From assembly GCF_013337185.1 (NCBI RefSeq), contig NZ_SWDE01000002.1, forward strand, positions 62,001 through 126,000: a stretch of 64,000 bases of DNA. Reading direction: 5' to 3'. Positions 39,728 through 50,085 of the stretch are shown piece after piece. The position numbers and the translations under genes are program-made. The stretch comes from Serratia proteamaculans (lineage in GTDB: Bacteria > Pseudomonadota > Gammaproteobacteria > Enterobacterales > Enterobacteriaceae). The notes below the pieces were generated by a model. It was not told the DNA's origin. It did not search any database and saw only the letters and a program-made list of their open reading frames with translations. Numbering within the stretch: position 1 is the first letter of the stretch; every line of letters starts with the position of its first letter.

Positions 39728-40132
39728 TTATTGACCCAGCGTCAGGGTTTTCATCATCATCGACTTGGTGGTGTTGAGCACCTCGACGTTGGCCTGATAG
39801 CTGCGGGAGGCGGAAATGGTATTGACCATCTCCCCCACCACATCCACGTTCGGCATACGGACATAGCCTTTGCCGTCTGCCAGCGGGTTGCCCGGTTGGT
39901 AAACCAGACGCTCCGGTGCGGGGTCATCTACCACCTGCGCTACGCGTACACCGCCGGTTGGCTGGCCGGGGGCGGCGGCGACTTCAAACACCACCTGTTT
40001 GGCGCGATAGGGCTGGCCGTCCGGGCCGGTGACGCTGTCGGCGTTGGCCATGTTGCTGGCGCTGACGTTCAGGCGTTGCGACTGGGCGGACAGCGCCGAG
40101 CCGGAGATATCAAAAATATTCAGTAGCGACAT
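39728..40132 (-). CDS. flgC: Flagellar proximal rod protein FlgC
   Basis: Proximal rod subunit, 134 residues, the family length. It begins [20 protein letters not shown] with the motif [13 protein letters not shown], and ends [20 protein letters not shown]. It follows flgB by 5 bases. Confidence 0.98.
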   Translation of the reverse strand: MSLLNIFDISGSALSAQSQRLNVSASNMANADSVTGPDGQPYRAKQVVFEVAAAPGQPTGGVRVAQVVDDPAPERLVYQPGNPLADGKGYVRMPNVDVVGEMVNTISASRSYQANVEVLNTTKSMMMKTLTLGQ

Positions 40133-40137
40133 GCGCC

Positions 40138-40551
40138 TTATCCTTGTTGTAACACTGACATCATCCCTTTGATCTGACCGTTGAGCAGCGTCAGGTCGGT
40201 CTGATATTTCAGGCTGTTATCGGCGAAGTTGGTGCGTTCGCGATCCATGTCCACCGTATTACCGTCCATGGACGGTTGATCCGGCACGCGGAACAGCAAG
40301 TCGAGCTGTGGCGGCTGCATGTTCTGCGCTGGAATGTGGCGTGCGGACGTCATGTTCAGCGCAATGCCACTGCCGCTGACACGGCCCTGTTCCATCACCT
40401 TGTTCAATTGGCTGGCGAAATCTATGTCCCGCGCCTGATAGCCCGGAGTGTCTGCGTTGGCGATGTTGGCGGCCAGAATTTCCTGCCGCTGGGCGCGCAG
40501 GTTCAGCGCCTCTTGACCAAAGCGCAGAGCAGCGTCCAGTTTGTCGATCAT
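40138..40551 (-). CDS. flgB: Flagellar proximal rod protein FlgB
   Basis: First gene of the flgBCDEFGHIJ operon, 137 residues. It has the rod motif [20 protein letters not shown] and the C-terminal helix [20 protein letters not shown]. It is divergent from flgA; the gap of about 160 bases should hold their FlhDC-dependent promoters. Confidence 0.98.
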   Translation of the reverse strand: MIDKLDAALRFGQEALNLRAQRQEILAANIANADTPGYQARDIDFASQLNKVMEQGRVSGSGIALNMTSARHIPAQNMQPPQLDLLFRVPDQPSMDGNTVDMDRERTNFADNSLKYQTDLTLLNGQIKGMMSVLQQG

Positions 40552-40711
40552 GCTCCCTCCGCGAGGTTAGAATTTGGAGCCGACAGCATAAACGCCTCTT
40601 CTACCAGCCTATCGTGGGAATAAGAGCAAAATGCGTCGCTATTTATCTGCTTAGCCTGAACGCAGTCCGGGTACACTTACGCGTATCCTGATGGTTGTGG
40701 TGGAAGCGAAG

Positions 40712-41365
40712 ATGAAAGGTAAAATGCTGCTGTTGGCAGCGCTGCTGTGCAGCCTGAACGCACGGGCCGAGGATCTGGCGGCGCAGATTGAAAGCTTCGT
40801 CACCAGCCAGTTCAGCGGCAGTCCGGTACAGGTTAAAGTGCTGGTGCGCACGCCTGTGGCCCTGTGGCCAGCGTGCGAATTTCCGCAGCTGTCTCTCGCC
40901 TCCAGTGCCCGCCGTTGGGGCAACATCAGTATTTCGGCGCGCTGTGGTCAGGAACGGCGTTTCATCCAGACGCAGGTTCAGGTGATCGGCAAATACCTGG
41001 TGTCGGCTCGCTCAGTCAATGCCGGCAGCAAGCTGGCGGCGGCGGATATCAAATTGAAAAGTGGTCGACTCGACACGCTGCCACCCCGTACGCTGTCTGA
41101 AGCCGGCAAGGCGCTGGGTGCCGTCAGCCTGCGCAATATCAGCCCCGGCCAGCCGCTGACCCTGGCCATGCTGCGCCGCGCCTGGGTGATCAAGGCCGGT
41201 CAGGCCGTGCAGGTGACTGCGCAGGGGGACGGATTTAACATCAGCGGATCTGGCAAGGCGATGAACAACGCCGCCACAGAAGATAGCGTCCGCGTGCGCA
41301 TGGCCTCCGGACAAATTGTTAACGGTATTGTCGGTGACGACGGTGCTATTCGCATCACCTTATAA
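40712..41365 (+). CDS. flgA: Flagellar P-ring chaperone FlgA
   Basis: Periplasmic chaperone for FlgI assembly, 217 residues (E. coli 219). A signal peptide (about residues 1-19, MKGKMLLLAALLCSLNARA) precedes the mature part; the SAF-like C-terminal region contains ISPGQPLTLAMLRRAW. I chose the ATG at 40712, which has GGAAG just upstream; the frame could extend to 40691, but that adds a charged head before the signal peptide. Confidence 0.96.
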   Translation: MKGKMLLLAALLCSLNARAEDLAAQIESFVTSQFSGSPVQVKVLVRTPVALWPACEFPQLSLASSARRWGNISISARCGQERRFIQTQVQVIGKYLVSARSVNAGSKLAAADIKLKSGRLDTLPPRTLSEAGKALGAVSLRNISPGQPLTLAMLRRAWVIKAGQAVQVTAQGDGFNISGSGKAMNNAATEDSVRVRMASGQIVNGIVGDDGAIRITL

Positions 41366-41370
41366 AAAGG

Positions 41371-41397
41371 TAAAGGTTTATCAAATCTTGCCGATAA
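41371..41397 (+). promoter_or_regulatory. Sigma-28 promoter of flgM
   Basis: TAAAGGTT, 11 bases, GCCGATAA, an exact match in both halves and spacing, 90 bases before the flgM start. It lets FliA raise the level of its own anti-sigma factor. Confidence 0.93.
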
Positions 41398-41487
41398 TAA
41401 AATCATAAGCAGTATCTTACTGGCCGCCAGGGCCACAAAAAGTATCAGCCATTGCCTGCCAGGTGACGGCATTGATGGAGATTGACC

Positions 41488-41814
41488 ATGAGTATCGATC
41501 GCACCCAGCGGCTGCAACCCGTTCCCACGGTGCAACCGCGTGAGACGCCGGCGGAGAATCAACTTCAGCCACGTAAAGCCGCCCAGACGGAAAGCGCCGT
41601 CAGCGGCACCCAGGTAAAATTGAGCGATGCGCAAGCGCGCCTGATGCAACCGGGGACGCAGGATATTGATATGAACCGGGTGGACGCCATTAAACAGGCG
41701 ATCCGCAACGGCGAGCTGAAAATGGATGCCGGCAAAATTGCCGATGCACTGCTGCAGGACGTGCAAGGCGATGCCCAGTGGATGTCGAACGGCAACCCAT
41801 CGCCAAAGGTTTGA
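41488..41814 (+). CDS. flgM: Anti-sigma-28 factor FlgM
   Basis: Binds FliA until the hook is finished, then is exported through it. The protein has 108 residues, starting [20 protein letters not shown]. The N-terminal half is polar and probably disordered; the sigma-binding C-terminal half has [20 protein letters not shown] and [13 protein letters not shown] lies 7 bases before the ATG; an in-frame TTG two codons earlier is not needed. Confidence 0.97.
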   Translation: MSIDRTQRLQPVPTVQPRETPAENQLQPRKAAQTESAVSGTQVKLSDAQARLMQPGTQDIDMNRVDAIKQAIRNGELKMDAGKIADALLQDVQGDAQWMSNGNPSPKV

Positions 41815-41860
41815 CCGCCAGGTTAAACATCTGGAACTCTTTGAAAGGTGATTTATCGTA

Positions 41861-42295
41861 ATGGAAAATCTGGCGCAACTGATTAATAAGCTGCTGGAAA
41901 CCCTGCAAGCGCTGGATACGGTGCTAACGGAAGAACATCATTTGCTGTGCTCTGGCCAATTGCCAGGCGTGGCATTGCAACGTGCTACCGACGCCAAGAG
42001 CCAACTGCTGGCTACGGTAAACTATCTGGAACAACAGCGGCTGCAGTTGGAAAGTGCGTTGGGGCAACAGGCCCCCTATTCCGCGCATCCACGTCTGGCA
42101 GACGCCTGGCAACGGGTGCAGGCGCTCAGCCAATTGCTGCGGGAAAAAAACCAGCATAACGGCATGCTGCTCAATCAGCAGATCGATCACAACGCTCAGG
42201 CGCTGGCGATCCTGAGCAAGCAAAACAAATCGCTGTACGGCCCGGATGGCCAGTCGCGTAACGCCAGCCTGCTGGGGCGTAAAATCGGCGTTTAA
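41861..42295 (+). CDS. flgN: Flagellar export chaperone FlgN
   Basis: Chaperone for FlgK and FlgL; 144 residues, helical and glutamine/leucine-rich (MENLAQLINKLLETLQALDT). It lies 46 bases after flgM. The inverted repeat CACCCGG/CCGGGTG (42309-42338) follows without a T run. Confidence 0.96.
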   Translation: MENLAQLINKLLETLQALDTVLTEEHHLLCSGQLPGVALQRATDAKSQLLATVNYLEQQRLQLESALGQQAPYSAHPRLADAWQRVQALSQLLREKNQHNGMLLNQQIDHNAQALAILSKQNKSLYGPDGQSRNASLLGRKIGV

Positions 42296-42527
42296 ATCAA
42301 CGAAACCTCACCCGGTAATGTCACCGTTTCGCCGGGTGTCCCTTCCTCATTGCGAGACAACTCGCACTTCAATTGCCACTTTATCCAGCCACCTGATTTT
42401 GTTTTAGTAACACTACACATACATGGTATTTCCGTCTGTCCTCCCCCATCCCGTTCCCCCACCCTGTGTTGGTTTTTAAACCACTTGATCTATACCCATA
42501 AAGGGGATAGTTTGACAGGGAGTGTGA

Positions 42528-42914
42528 ATGACCGATATTTACCTCACCAAAACATTCCAGGCATTCGCTACTCACGAACGTATTAGCGACGCCACGGTGA
42601 TCAAAGCTGCACGTGAAATACAAAACCAACTGTACGATGCCAATTTGGGCAGTTGCGTTTATAAGAAACGAGTCGCCCGTGCCGGCGCCGGTAAACGCGG
42701 CGGTTACCGGGTGCTGATCGCCTTTCGAGATGAGGACCGGTTTTTTTTCATGCGGGGATTTGCCAAAAATGAAATGGACAACATTGCCAGTGATGAATTA
42801 GTGGCGTTGAAGCGCCTTGCCGCGCTTTATCTGGACTATTCGCCTTTCAGGCTTTATCAGTTGGTTAATGACAAGAGGTTGAGGAGACTGACCTATGAGC
42901 AAGATTCTTGCTGA
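42528..42914 (+). CDS. RelE/HigB-like toxin of a type II toxin-antitoxin pair
   Basis: A 128-residue protein starting MTDIYLTKTFQAFATHERIS. The stretch GAGKRGGYRVLIAFRDEDRF and the FMRGFAKNE block fit the RelE-like toxin family in which the toxin gene precedes an HTH antitoxin; mRNA cleavage is the usual activity. GGGAG precedes the ATG. The stop lies 20 bases inside the next gene, so translation is coupled. An imperfect palindrome at 42490-42510 (CTATACCC/GGGGATAG) could be the operator. Family assignment is by recall of motifs only. Confidence 0.82.
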   Translation: MTDIYLTKTFQAFATHERISDATVIKAAREIQNQLYDANLGSCVYKKRVARAGAGKRGGYRVLIAFRDEDRFFFMRGFAKNEMDNIASDELVALKRLAALYLDYSPFRLYQLVNDKRLRRLTYEQDSC

Positions 42915-43197
42915 AATCCACCAGGAAGTGCAGGAGCTGTATCAGGCCGGATTTGTCGATACCGGCACCATGCGCACCTTCGACATACTGTGCTTACGCC
43001 CGGTCAAACAATATACTCCAGCGGACATCCGTGCCCTGCGCGAGCGTGAAAACGTCAGCCAGCCGGTGTTTGCCTTGCATCTGAACGTCAGCAAAAAGGC
43101 GGTGCAAAAATGGGAACGTGGCGAAGCCGTGCCCAACTCTGCCGCAATGAAACTACTTTCGCTGGTCGACCGCAACGGTCTGGCGATCCTCGCCTAG
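42895..43197 (+). CDS. HTH (XRE-type) antitoxin
   Basis: A 100-residue protein. The helix-turn-helix covers about residues 40-95: TPADIRALRERENVSQPVFA, then LNVSKKAVQKWERGEAVPN. This fits the HigA/NadS-like antitoxins that pair with RelE-like toxins and repress their own operon. It overlaps the toxin gene by 20 bases and converges on flhE, whose stop is 4 bases away. Confidence 0.85.
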   Translation: MSKILAEIHQEVQELYQAGFVDTGTMRTFDILCLRPVKQYTPADIRALRERENVSQPVFALHLNVSKKAVQKWERGEAVPNSAAMKLLSLVDRNGLAILA

Positions 43198-43201
43198 ACC
43201 G

Positions 43202-43606
43202 TTACTGGTAATTGACAATCACCTGATTACTGATCACCCGCAGCGGCGGGTTCAAACTGCCGCGCGCCTGCACATAATAGACAAAACGCAGCTCGGCGTT
43301 CGCCGGTTCGCCCTGCAACCCGGTACTGCTGCCGCTGCCGCCGCTCAGCGCAATACAGCGGGTCAAAGTACAAAGCTGCGCCTGCATACCGGCCGGTTCG
43401 GCGGCCAGTAACCGGTAACGCCAACTGACGCTGGTAATACGCGCATTGGCATTCGGTAACTCGTTGGGTGCACGCAGCCCCGGTGATTCTCCCCGCTCCC
43501 CGCCCTGTTCCAGCGTGGCACCCACGCTGTCGGCTACCCAGGAACCGGACGCCGCCTGCAAGCTCAGCGGAGCCAACAGGCAGATTACCGCCATGCTGTA
43601 TTTCAT
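43202..43606 (-). CDS. flhE: Flagellar protein FlhE
   Basis: Periplasmic protein of 134 residues. A signal peptide (MKYSMAVICLLAPLSLQA) is followed by the mature protein with a cysteine pair (CTLTRC). In E. coli and Salmonella FlhE limits proton leakage through the export gate and affects swarming. Its start overlaps the flhA stop by one base. It ends the flhBAE operon. Confidence 0.95.
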   Translation of the reverse strand: MKYSMAVICLLAPLSLQAASGSWVADSVGATLEQGGERGESPGLRAPNELPNANARITSVSWRYRLLAAEPAGMQAQLCTLTRCIALSGGSGSSTGLQGEPANAELRFVYYVQARGSLNPPLRVISNQVIVNYQ

Positions 43607-45684
43607 TATGCAGCCCCAATGGTCGAGGTCATGCGGATTTGACGGTCGTCGTTGATTTCCAGATTCGACAGCACCACCAGTTGCGGCAGGCTACGACGCA
43701 GGAAGCGTGCCAGCAAGGCCCGTAGCGCATGGTTCACCAGTAACACCGGTGGCGCACTGAGCATTTCCTGACGCTGCAACGCCTGTTTGGCCTGCTCCAG
43801 CAGACGATCCGCCAACCCTGGCTCCAGACCGCCACCGCCCTGCAACGCCTGCAATAACAGACGCTCAAGTTGGGTGTCCAGACCAATGACCTGAATTTCA
43901 CCGTTGCCCGGGAACCACTGCTGGGTGATGGCCCGTCCCAACGCGACCCGCACCACGGTCGTCAGTTCATAGGGGTCGGTTTGTGTCGGTGCATGCTCCG
44001 CCAGAGTTTCGATAATGGTGCGCATATCTCGGATCGAAACCCGTTCAGTCAGCAGGTTCTGCAACACCTTGTGCAAGGTGGTCAGCGTCACCACGCCCGG
44101 CACGAAATCTTCGGTCAATTTCGGCATGTCCTGCGCTACACGATCCAACAGCTGCTGCGTTTCCTGGCGACCAAACAGCTCGCTGGCGAACTGACCAATC
44201 AGATGATTCAGGTGGGTTGCTACCACGGTGCTGGCTTCTACCACGGTAAAACCCTGGATCTGTGCCTGCTCACGCAGCGCACTGTCAATCCATACCGCTT
44301 CCAGCCCAAACGCCGGATCGGTGGTTTTATCCCCCGCCAATTCACCCACCGCGTTGCCGGGGTTAATCGCCAGCCAACGTCCCGGTTGGGCTTCACCGCT
44401 GCCGATTTCTACCCCCTTCATCAGAATGCGGTAACTGGCAGGCGGCAATTCCAGGTTGTCGCGAATGTGCACCACCGGCGGCAGGTAACCCATCTCCTGC
44501 GCGAACTTTTTACGGATACCGCGGATACGGCCAAGCAGTTCGCCGTTCTGCTGGAAATCCACCATCGGGATCAATCGATAACCGACCTCCATCCCCAGCG
44601 GATCTTCCAACTGTACGTCAGACCAACTGGCTTCCACCGCCTGCGGGTTGTCCTGCGTTATCGGCGTTTCCTGCTCTTTGGGGGCTTGCTGGTCCCGCCC
44701 ACGCAGCCACCAGGCCAATCCCAACAGAGCGGCGGTGAACAGCAGGAAGACCAGGTTCGGCATCCCCGGCACCATGCCAAGCAGGCCGAGTACTGCAGCA
44801 CTGAGCAACATGACGCGCGGATTGTTGAACAGTTGGCCGACCATTTGCTCGCCAACGTCCTGATCGGTCGCCACGCGGGTCACGATAACGCCGGCCGCGG
44901 TCGAAATAACCAACGCCGGGATCTGCGCCACCAAACCGTCACCGATAGTCAGCAAGGTATAGGTTTCCGCCGCCGTACCCACTTCCATCCCGTGCTGGAT
45001 CACCCCGACCAGCAGACCCCCGACCACGTTCAGTATCATGATCATCAGGCCGGCGACCGCATCGCCACGAACGAACTTACTGGCACCGTCCATCGAGCCG
45101 TAGAAGTCGGCCTCTTGCGTGACTTCAGAACGGCGTTTTTTCGCTTCTTCTTCACCGATCAAACCGGCGTTGAGATCGGCATCGATCGCCATCTGCTTGC
45201 CCGGCATGCCGTCCAGCACAAAACGCGCGCCTACTTCGGCGATACGTCCGGCACCCTTGGTGATCACCATAAAGTTGATCAGCACCAGAATGATAAACAC
45301 CACAATACCAATGGCGAAGTTACCGCCCACCAGGAAGTGGCCGAAGGCTTCTACCACACGCCCGGCCGCGGCGGAGCCGGTATGCCCTTCCATCAGGATG
45401 ATGCGCGTCGAGGCTACGTTGAGCGACAGACGCAGTAAGGTCGAGAACAGCAAGATGGTGGGGAATGCGGCAAATTCCAGCGTACGCTGGGTAAACATCG
45501 CGACCAGCAGCACCATGATCGACAAGGCAATATTGAAGGTGAACAACAGATCGAGGATAAATGCCGGCAACGGCAGCACCATCATCGACAGGATCATCAA
45601 AATCAGTATCGGGCCGGCCAATACCTGCCACTGCGTATCTTTAAAACTGCCCGGCAAACGAAGCAAGGCGGCCAAATTAGCCAT
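43606..45684 (-). CDS. flhA: Flagellar export apparatus protein FlhA
   Basis: Major export-gate membrane protein, 692 residues, the same length as in E. coli. The N-terminal half has about eight membrane spans and the FHIPEP-type loop region (GKQMAIDADLNAGLIGEEEA). The cytoplasmic half, from about residue 330, binds substrates and chaperones. I chose the ATG at 45684 (MANLAALLRLPGS), which overlaps the end of flhB by 8 bases; the longest frame begins at a TTG (45705). Confidence 0.97.
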   Translation of the reverse strand: MANLAALLRLPGSFKDTQWQVLAGPILILMILSMMVLPLPAFILDLLFTFNIALSIMVLLVAMFTQRTLEFAAFPTILLFSTLLRLSLNVASTRIILMEGHTGSAAAGRVVEAFGHFLVGGNFAIGIVVFIILVLINFMVITKGAGRIAEVGARFVLDGMPGKQMAIDADLNAGLIGEEEAKKRRSEVTQEADFYGSMDGASKFVRGDAVAGLMIMILNVVGGLLVGVIQHGMEVGTAAETYTLLTIGDGLVAQIPALVISTAAGVIVTRVATDQDVGEQMVGQLFNNPRVMLLSAAVLGLLGMVPGMPNLVFLLFTAALLGLAWWLRGRDQQAPKEQETPITQDNPQAVEASWSDVQLEDPLGMEVGYRLIPMVDFQQNGELLGRIRGIRKKFAQEMGYLPPVVHIRDNLELPPASYRILMKGVEIGSGEAQPGRWLAINPGNAVGELAGDKTTDPAFGLEAVWIDSALREQAQIQGFTVVEASTVVATHLNHLIGQFASELFGRQETQQLLDRVAQDMPKLTEDFVPGVVTLTTLHKVLQNLLTERVSIRDMRTIIETLAEHAPTQTDPYELTTVVRVALGRAITQQWFPGNGEIQVIGLDTQLERLLLQALQGGGGLEPGLADRLLEQAKQALQRQEMLSAPPVLLVNHALRALLARFLRRSLPQLVVLSNLEINDDRQIRMTSTIGAA

Positions 45685-46828
45685 TAGTGTCACTTTCTCC
45701 AGCAAAATCCAGTGCTTCCGGCACCGGTAAACGTTCAGGTTTTTTCGGGATCAGCCCACCTTCGCGCCGCCAGCGTCTTAGCTGGTAAACCCAGGCCAGA
45801 ACTTCGGCCACGGCGGCATACAGGGTGGCGGGAATGTGTTGTCCAATCTCGCTGTGTCGATACAGCGCACGCGCCAGCGGCGGCGCCTCCAGCATCGGGA
45901 TACGGTGTTCCATACCCAGTTCGCGGATACGCAGCGCAATTTCGCCGGCGCCCTTGGCCAGCACCTTCGGCGCGCTCATTTTTTTGTCGTTGTACTGCAG
46001 TGCGACGGCGTAATGGGTTGGGTTGGTGACGATAACATCAGCCTTGGGTACGTCGGTCATCATGCGCCGCCGGGCTATGGCACGCTGCTGTTGGCGAATA
46101 CGCCCTTTAACGTGCGGATCGCCCTCCTGGTCCTTGAACTCGTCGCGGATGTCCTGCTTGGTCATCTTCAACTTTTTGAAGTGGCTCCAAAGCTGATAAA
46201 ACACGTCAAACGCCACCATCGGCGTTAGCGCCAGCACCACCAGCAAACCGCAAAAGATGATCATCTGCAGCGCATTAGCCAGCGCGTCGAGCGGCTGTTG
46301 CGTCACCAGATGCAGCATCGCCGCCCAGTTGTGCCACAGGTATAAACCGGTGACCCAGCCCACCAACGTCGCCTTCAGGATACCCTTCAGCAGTTCTGCC
46401 AGTACCTGGCTGGAAAAGATCCGTTTCAGACCGGACAGCGGATTCATACGCTTTAAATCGAACTTGAGCGATTTGCCGCTGAGCAGCAGGCCGCCCAACA
46501 GCATCGGCGCGGTGATGGCCACCAGCGTAAGCCCCGCCATCACCGGCAACAGCGCCCATACCGCCTGGCGTAACAGCATCCCCAGCTGGCGCAGCATCTG
46601 TTTATCATTGCTGACCATGCTGTGATCGAAATTCAGACCCTGCGTCAGCATCATCGCCAGCTGTTGCGACATATTGCCGCCGGCTACCCAGATGATCGAT
46701 AAGCCCGCCACCAGCATCAACACCGACGTCAACTCGCGCGAACGCGGGATCTGGCCATCTTCACGCGCCTTTTCCACCCGGTGGGGTGTGGGGGCCTCGC
46801 TCTTTTCCAGATCGCTGTCTTCAGCCAC
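45677..46828 (-). CDS. flhB: Flagellar export switch protein FlhB
   Basis: Inner-membrane export protein whose autocleavage allows the switch from hook to filament substrates; 383 residues from the GTG at 46828. The cleavage motif NPTH is at residues 269-272, the Salmonella position. The N-terminus MAEDSDLEKSEAPTPHRVEK is typical. GGAAG lies 7 bases before the GTG; an in-frame ATG at 46873 adds 15 hydrophobic residues unlike the family. It is first in flhBAE. Confidence 0.96.
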   Translation of the reverse strand: MAEDSDLEKSEAPTPHRVEKAREDGQIPRSRELTSVLMLVAGLSIIWVAGGNMSQQLAMMLTQGLNFDHSMVSNDKQMLRQLGMLLRQAVWALLPVMAGLTLVAITAPMLLGGLLLSGKSLKFDLKRMNPLSGLKRIFSSQVLAELLKGILKATLVGWVTGLYLWHNWAAMLHLVTQQPLDALANALQMIIFCGLLVVLALTPMVAFDVFYQLWSHFKKLKMTKQDIRDEFKDQEGDPHVKGRIRQQQRAIARRRMMTDVPKADVIVTNPTHYAVALQYNDKKMSAPKVLAKGAGEIALRIRELGMEHRIPMLEAPPLARALYRHSEIGQHIPATLYAAVAEVLAWVYQLRRWRREGGLIPKKPERLPVPEALDFAGESDTNG

Positions 46829-47004
46829 GGATGCGCTTCCTGTGCCGGGAGGGAATAAAATTGCCGCCAGCATGCCAAAAAATCGCGGATTTCATTGATG
46901 GAACAGCGGGGAAAAAGGCGGGTTATTTGCGGGATGAGTGAATGGGGAAACGTTAAGACCCTTTCTGATACCTGGGACGCAGCAAAGCCGCGCCCCAGAG
47001 AACA

Positions 47005-47649
47005 TCAGAAACCGAGGCTGTCGAGCAGGTCGTCTACCTGCGCCTGGTTGGCGATCACACCGGCACCGTTCTGGTCGAGCTGCGGGCCATTAAGCAGGCT
47101 GTCGTTCGGCTTTTTCTCTTTCGCCGGCTGTTCAGGAATATTTTCCATCAGCACCATCAGCAACTGTTTTTCAATCTCCTGCACCACGTCCATCATGCGT
47201 TTGATCACCTGACCGGTCAGATCCTGGAAGTCCTGCGCCATCATGATTTCCAGCAACTGGGCATTGGTGAATGCCGTATGCTCCGGCACCTGCTCCAGGT
47301 ATTGACGGGTGTCTGTGACCAGCTCGCGCGCGTCGTCCAGTTCGATCGGATCGGCGAACCAGTCGTCCCAGCGGCCTTTTAACGCCTTGGCTTCTGATTC
47401 CAGCGACGCCTGACGCGGCTGCGCGGCTTCCACACAGTTCAACGCCCGTTCCGCTGCCTGCGCCGTCATGGTGACCACGTAATCCAGACGATCGCGTGCA
47501 TCCGGGATTGCCTCTGCCGCCTGGGCGATCGCCTGATCAAGCCCCAGTTCGCGCATGCTGTCGCGCAACATGCGCGTCAGTTGGCCAATGCGGGAGATAA
47601 TCTCTCCCGCGGTTGCCGCATCGCTGGCAGGCATTGGAATGTCTCTCAT
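47005..47649 (-). CDS. cheZ: CheY-P phosphatase CheZ
   Basis: Removes phosphate from CheY-P to end the tumble signal; 214 residues. The catalytic region is in the long helical hairpin ([20 protein letters not shown], including the conserved D and Q). The C-terminal CheY-binding peptide [13 protein letters not shown] is intact. It lies 11 bases downstream of cheY. Confidence 0.97.
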   Translation of the reverse strand: MRDIPMPASDAATAGEIISRIGQLTRMLRDSMRELGLDQAIAQAAEAIPDARDRLDYVVTMTAQAAERALNCVEAAQPRQASLESEAKALKGRWDDWFADPIELDDARELVTDTRQYLEQVPEHTAFTNAQLLEIMMAQDFQDLTGQVIKRMMDVVQEIEKQLLMVLMENIPEQPAKEKKPNDSLLNGPQLDQNGAGVIANQAQVDDLLDSLGF

Positions 47650-47660
47650 CGCCCCTCTCC

Positions 47661-48074
<414 letters not shown>

Positions 48075-48135
48075 TCAAAACAACGGCCACCTCGCGGCGG
48101 CCATTAGCGATAGCCCTGTCAAAAAGGGCATAAAA

Positions 48136-49185
48136 TCAAATACGTAGTGCCTGACCACCGGAAATTTGCGCCAGCATGCGTTGGCTCATGCGATCCAACT
48201 CCACCACTTCGTTGACGCCACCGGTAGCAATCGCCTCGCGCGGCATACCGAATACCACGCAGCTGGCTTCGTTCTGCGCCAGGGTATAAGCACCGGCGCG
48301 ATGCATTTCCAGCATGCCCATCGCGCCGTCATTACCCATGCCGGTCAGGATCACGCCCACGGCATTGCGTCCGGCGTACTGCGCGACCGAGCGGAACAGC
48401 ACGTCCACCGAAGGCCGGTGCCGGTTGACCGGTGGGCCATCGTGCAGTTTCACCTGGTAATTCGCCCCGCTGCGTGACAATTCCAGATGGCGATCGCCCG
48501 GTGCGATATAGGCATGGCCCGGCAGTACGCGTTCGCCGTCTTCGGCCTCTTTCACCGTGATCTGGCACAGCTTGTTCAGCCGTTCGGCAAACGAACGGGT
48601 AAAGCCCGGTGGCATATGCTGGGTGATCAATAACGCCGGGCTGGTCGCCGGTAGCGGCTGCAACACCTGGCGGATCGCTTCGGTACCGCCGGTAGAGGCG
48701 CCGATGGCGATCAGTTTTTCACTGCTCAACAGCGGTGTATGACTGAGTATCGCCGGGGCTGGGCTAGTGGAGCGCTGTGGTAGCCGCGCCTTGGCCGCCG
48801 TGCGGATTTTCTCGGCAATCAGTTCGCTGTAGGCCAGCATGCCCTCACGAATACCCAACTGCGGTTTGGTGACGAAATCCACCGCCCCCAACTCCAGCGC
48901 ACGCAGCGTAATTTCTGACCCCTTGCCCGTCAGTGATGACACCATCACCACCGGCATCGGCCGCAGACGCATCAGTTTCTCAAGGAAGTCGAGGCCATCC
49001 ATGCGCGGCATTTCGACGTCCAGCGTCAGCACCTGGGGGTTAAATTTTTTGATCAGATCGCGTGCGACCAGCGGATCCGGCGCGCTCGCCACCATCTCCA
49101 TATCGGGGTGGCTGTTGACAATTTCGGTCATCAACTGCCGCATCAGGGCCGAGTCGTCCACGCACAATACTCTGATTTTATTCAT
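48136..49185 (-). CDS. cheB: Receptor methylesterase / deamidase CheB
   Basis: Adaptation enzyme that demethylates receptors; 349 residues. The receiver domain has D56 in LTLDVEMP; the catalytic domain has S164 in GASTGG and H190 in LLITQH, the E. coli positions, and the NDGAMG-type loop [14 protein letters not shown] near the end. The start overlaps the cheR stop by one base (TAATG). Confidence 0.98.
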   Translation of the reverse strand: MNKIRVLCVDDSALMRQLMTEIVNSHPDMEMVASAPDPLVARDLIKKFNPQVLTLDVEMPRMDGLDFLEKLMRLRPMPVVMVSSLTGKGSEITLRALELGAVDFVTKPQLGIREGMLAYSELIAEKIRTAAKARLPQRSTSPAPAILSHTPLLSSEKLIAIGASTGGTEAIRQVLQPLPATSPALLITQHMPPGFTRSFAERLNKLCQITVKEAEDGERVLPGHAYIAPGDRHLELSRSGANYQVKLHDGPPVNRHRPSVDVLFRSVAQYAGRNAVGVILTGMGNDGAMGMLEMHRAGAYTLAQNEASCVVFGMPREAIATGGVNEVVELDRMSQRMLAQISGGQALRI

Positions 49186-50057
49186 TACCTCTCCTTGGTC
49201 AGCCCATACACGGTCTGCCCACGCAAGTAGAAATCCCGGCTGATCTGGCTGAAGTTCTCTGAGTGGCCGGCAAACATCAGCCCCCCAGGTTTAAGCAAGG
49301 GCACGAAGCGACGCAGAATGCGCTCCTGTGTCGCCTTGTCGAAATAGATCATCACGTTGCGGCAGAAAATGGCGTCAAATTGCCCCGGCAGTGCCCATTC
49401 GGGTGCCAATAGATTGAGCGACTGAAAATTCACCCGCCCCGCCAGTTCCGGTCGCACCCGCACCAACCCCTGATGCGGCCCAGTGCCGCGCAGGAAATAA
49501 CGCTGCATCTGCGTCGGCGTCAAGGTGCGCAAGTCTTCCTGGCGATAAACCCCCGCCTCGGCCTTTTCCAGTACCTGGGTATCGATGTCACTGGCCCACA
49601 CCTGGCAACCGGTGGCACGTTGCCCCAGCACTTCACTGAGCGTGATGGCGATCGAGTAAGGTTCTTCACCGGTCGATGCCGCGGTGCTCCACACGCAGTA
49701 ACCGTTAGGCCGCGATCGCGCATGCTCCGCCAGGATCGGGAAGTGATGCGCTTCGCGGAAAAAAGCCGTCAGGTTGGTGGTCAGCGCGTTGATAAACGCC
49801 TGCCATTCGGCGCTGTTCGGATCGCTTTCCAATAGCGCCAGATAGTCGCCAAAATCGTTCAGGCCCAACAGTCGCAGACGTCGTACCAAACGGTTGTAAA
49901 CCATCTCGCGTTTGTGCTCTGCCAGCACGATACCGGCGCGCTGGTAAATCAGCTGGCTGATACGGCGAAAATGCACATCCAGCAACGGCAGACGCTGTAC
50001 CATCTGCGTCAATAAGGTCGCAGGATCTCGGTTAGGGGTCGAGGGTGCCGGCTTCAT
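49185..50057 (-). CDS. cheR: Receptor methyltransferase CheR
   Basis: Methylates receptor glutamates with S-adenosylmethionine; 290 residues. An N-terminal helical domain is followed by the SAM-binding domain ([20 protein letters not shown]) and the [14 protein letters not shown] block. It can tether to the NWETF tail of the tsr-like receptor. It follows the tap-like gene in the tsr-tap-cheR-cheB-cheY-cheZ series. Confidence 0.98.
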   Translation of the reverse strand: MKPAPSTPNRDPATLLTQMVQRLPLLDVHFRRISQLIYQRAGIVLAEHKREMVYNRLVRRLRLLGLNDFGDYLALLESDPNSAEWQAFINALTTNLTAFFREAHHFPILAEHARSRPNGYCVWSTAASTGEEPYSIAITLSEVLGQRATGCQVWASDIDTQVLEKAEAGVYRQEDLRTLTPTQMQRYFLRGTGPHQGLVRVRPELAGRVNFQSLNLLAPEWALPGQFDAIFCRNVMIYFDKATQERILRRFVPLLKPGGLMFAGHSENFSQISRDFYLRGQTVYGLTKER

Positions 50058-50085
50058 ACCATGTCACTCAAAAAAAACGGGCTGC

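Noticed and set aside
42309..42338. CACCCGG/CCGGGTG after flgN as a terminator
   Set aside because: The arms are 16 bases apart and no T run follows on either strand.
43870..45438. 522-codon plus-strand frame opposite flhA
   Set aside because: Histidine/glutamine/arginine-rich shadow of a high-GC gene; the minus strand encodes a clear FlhA.
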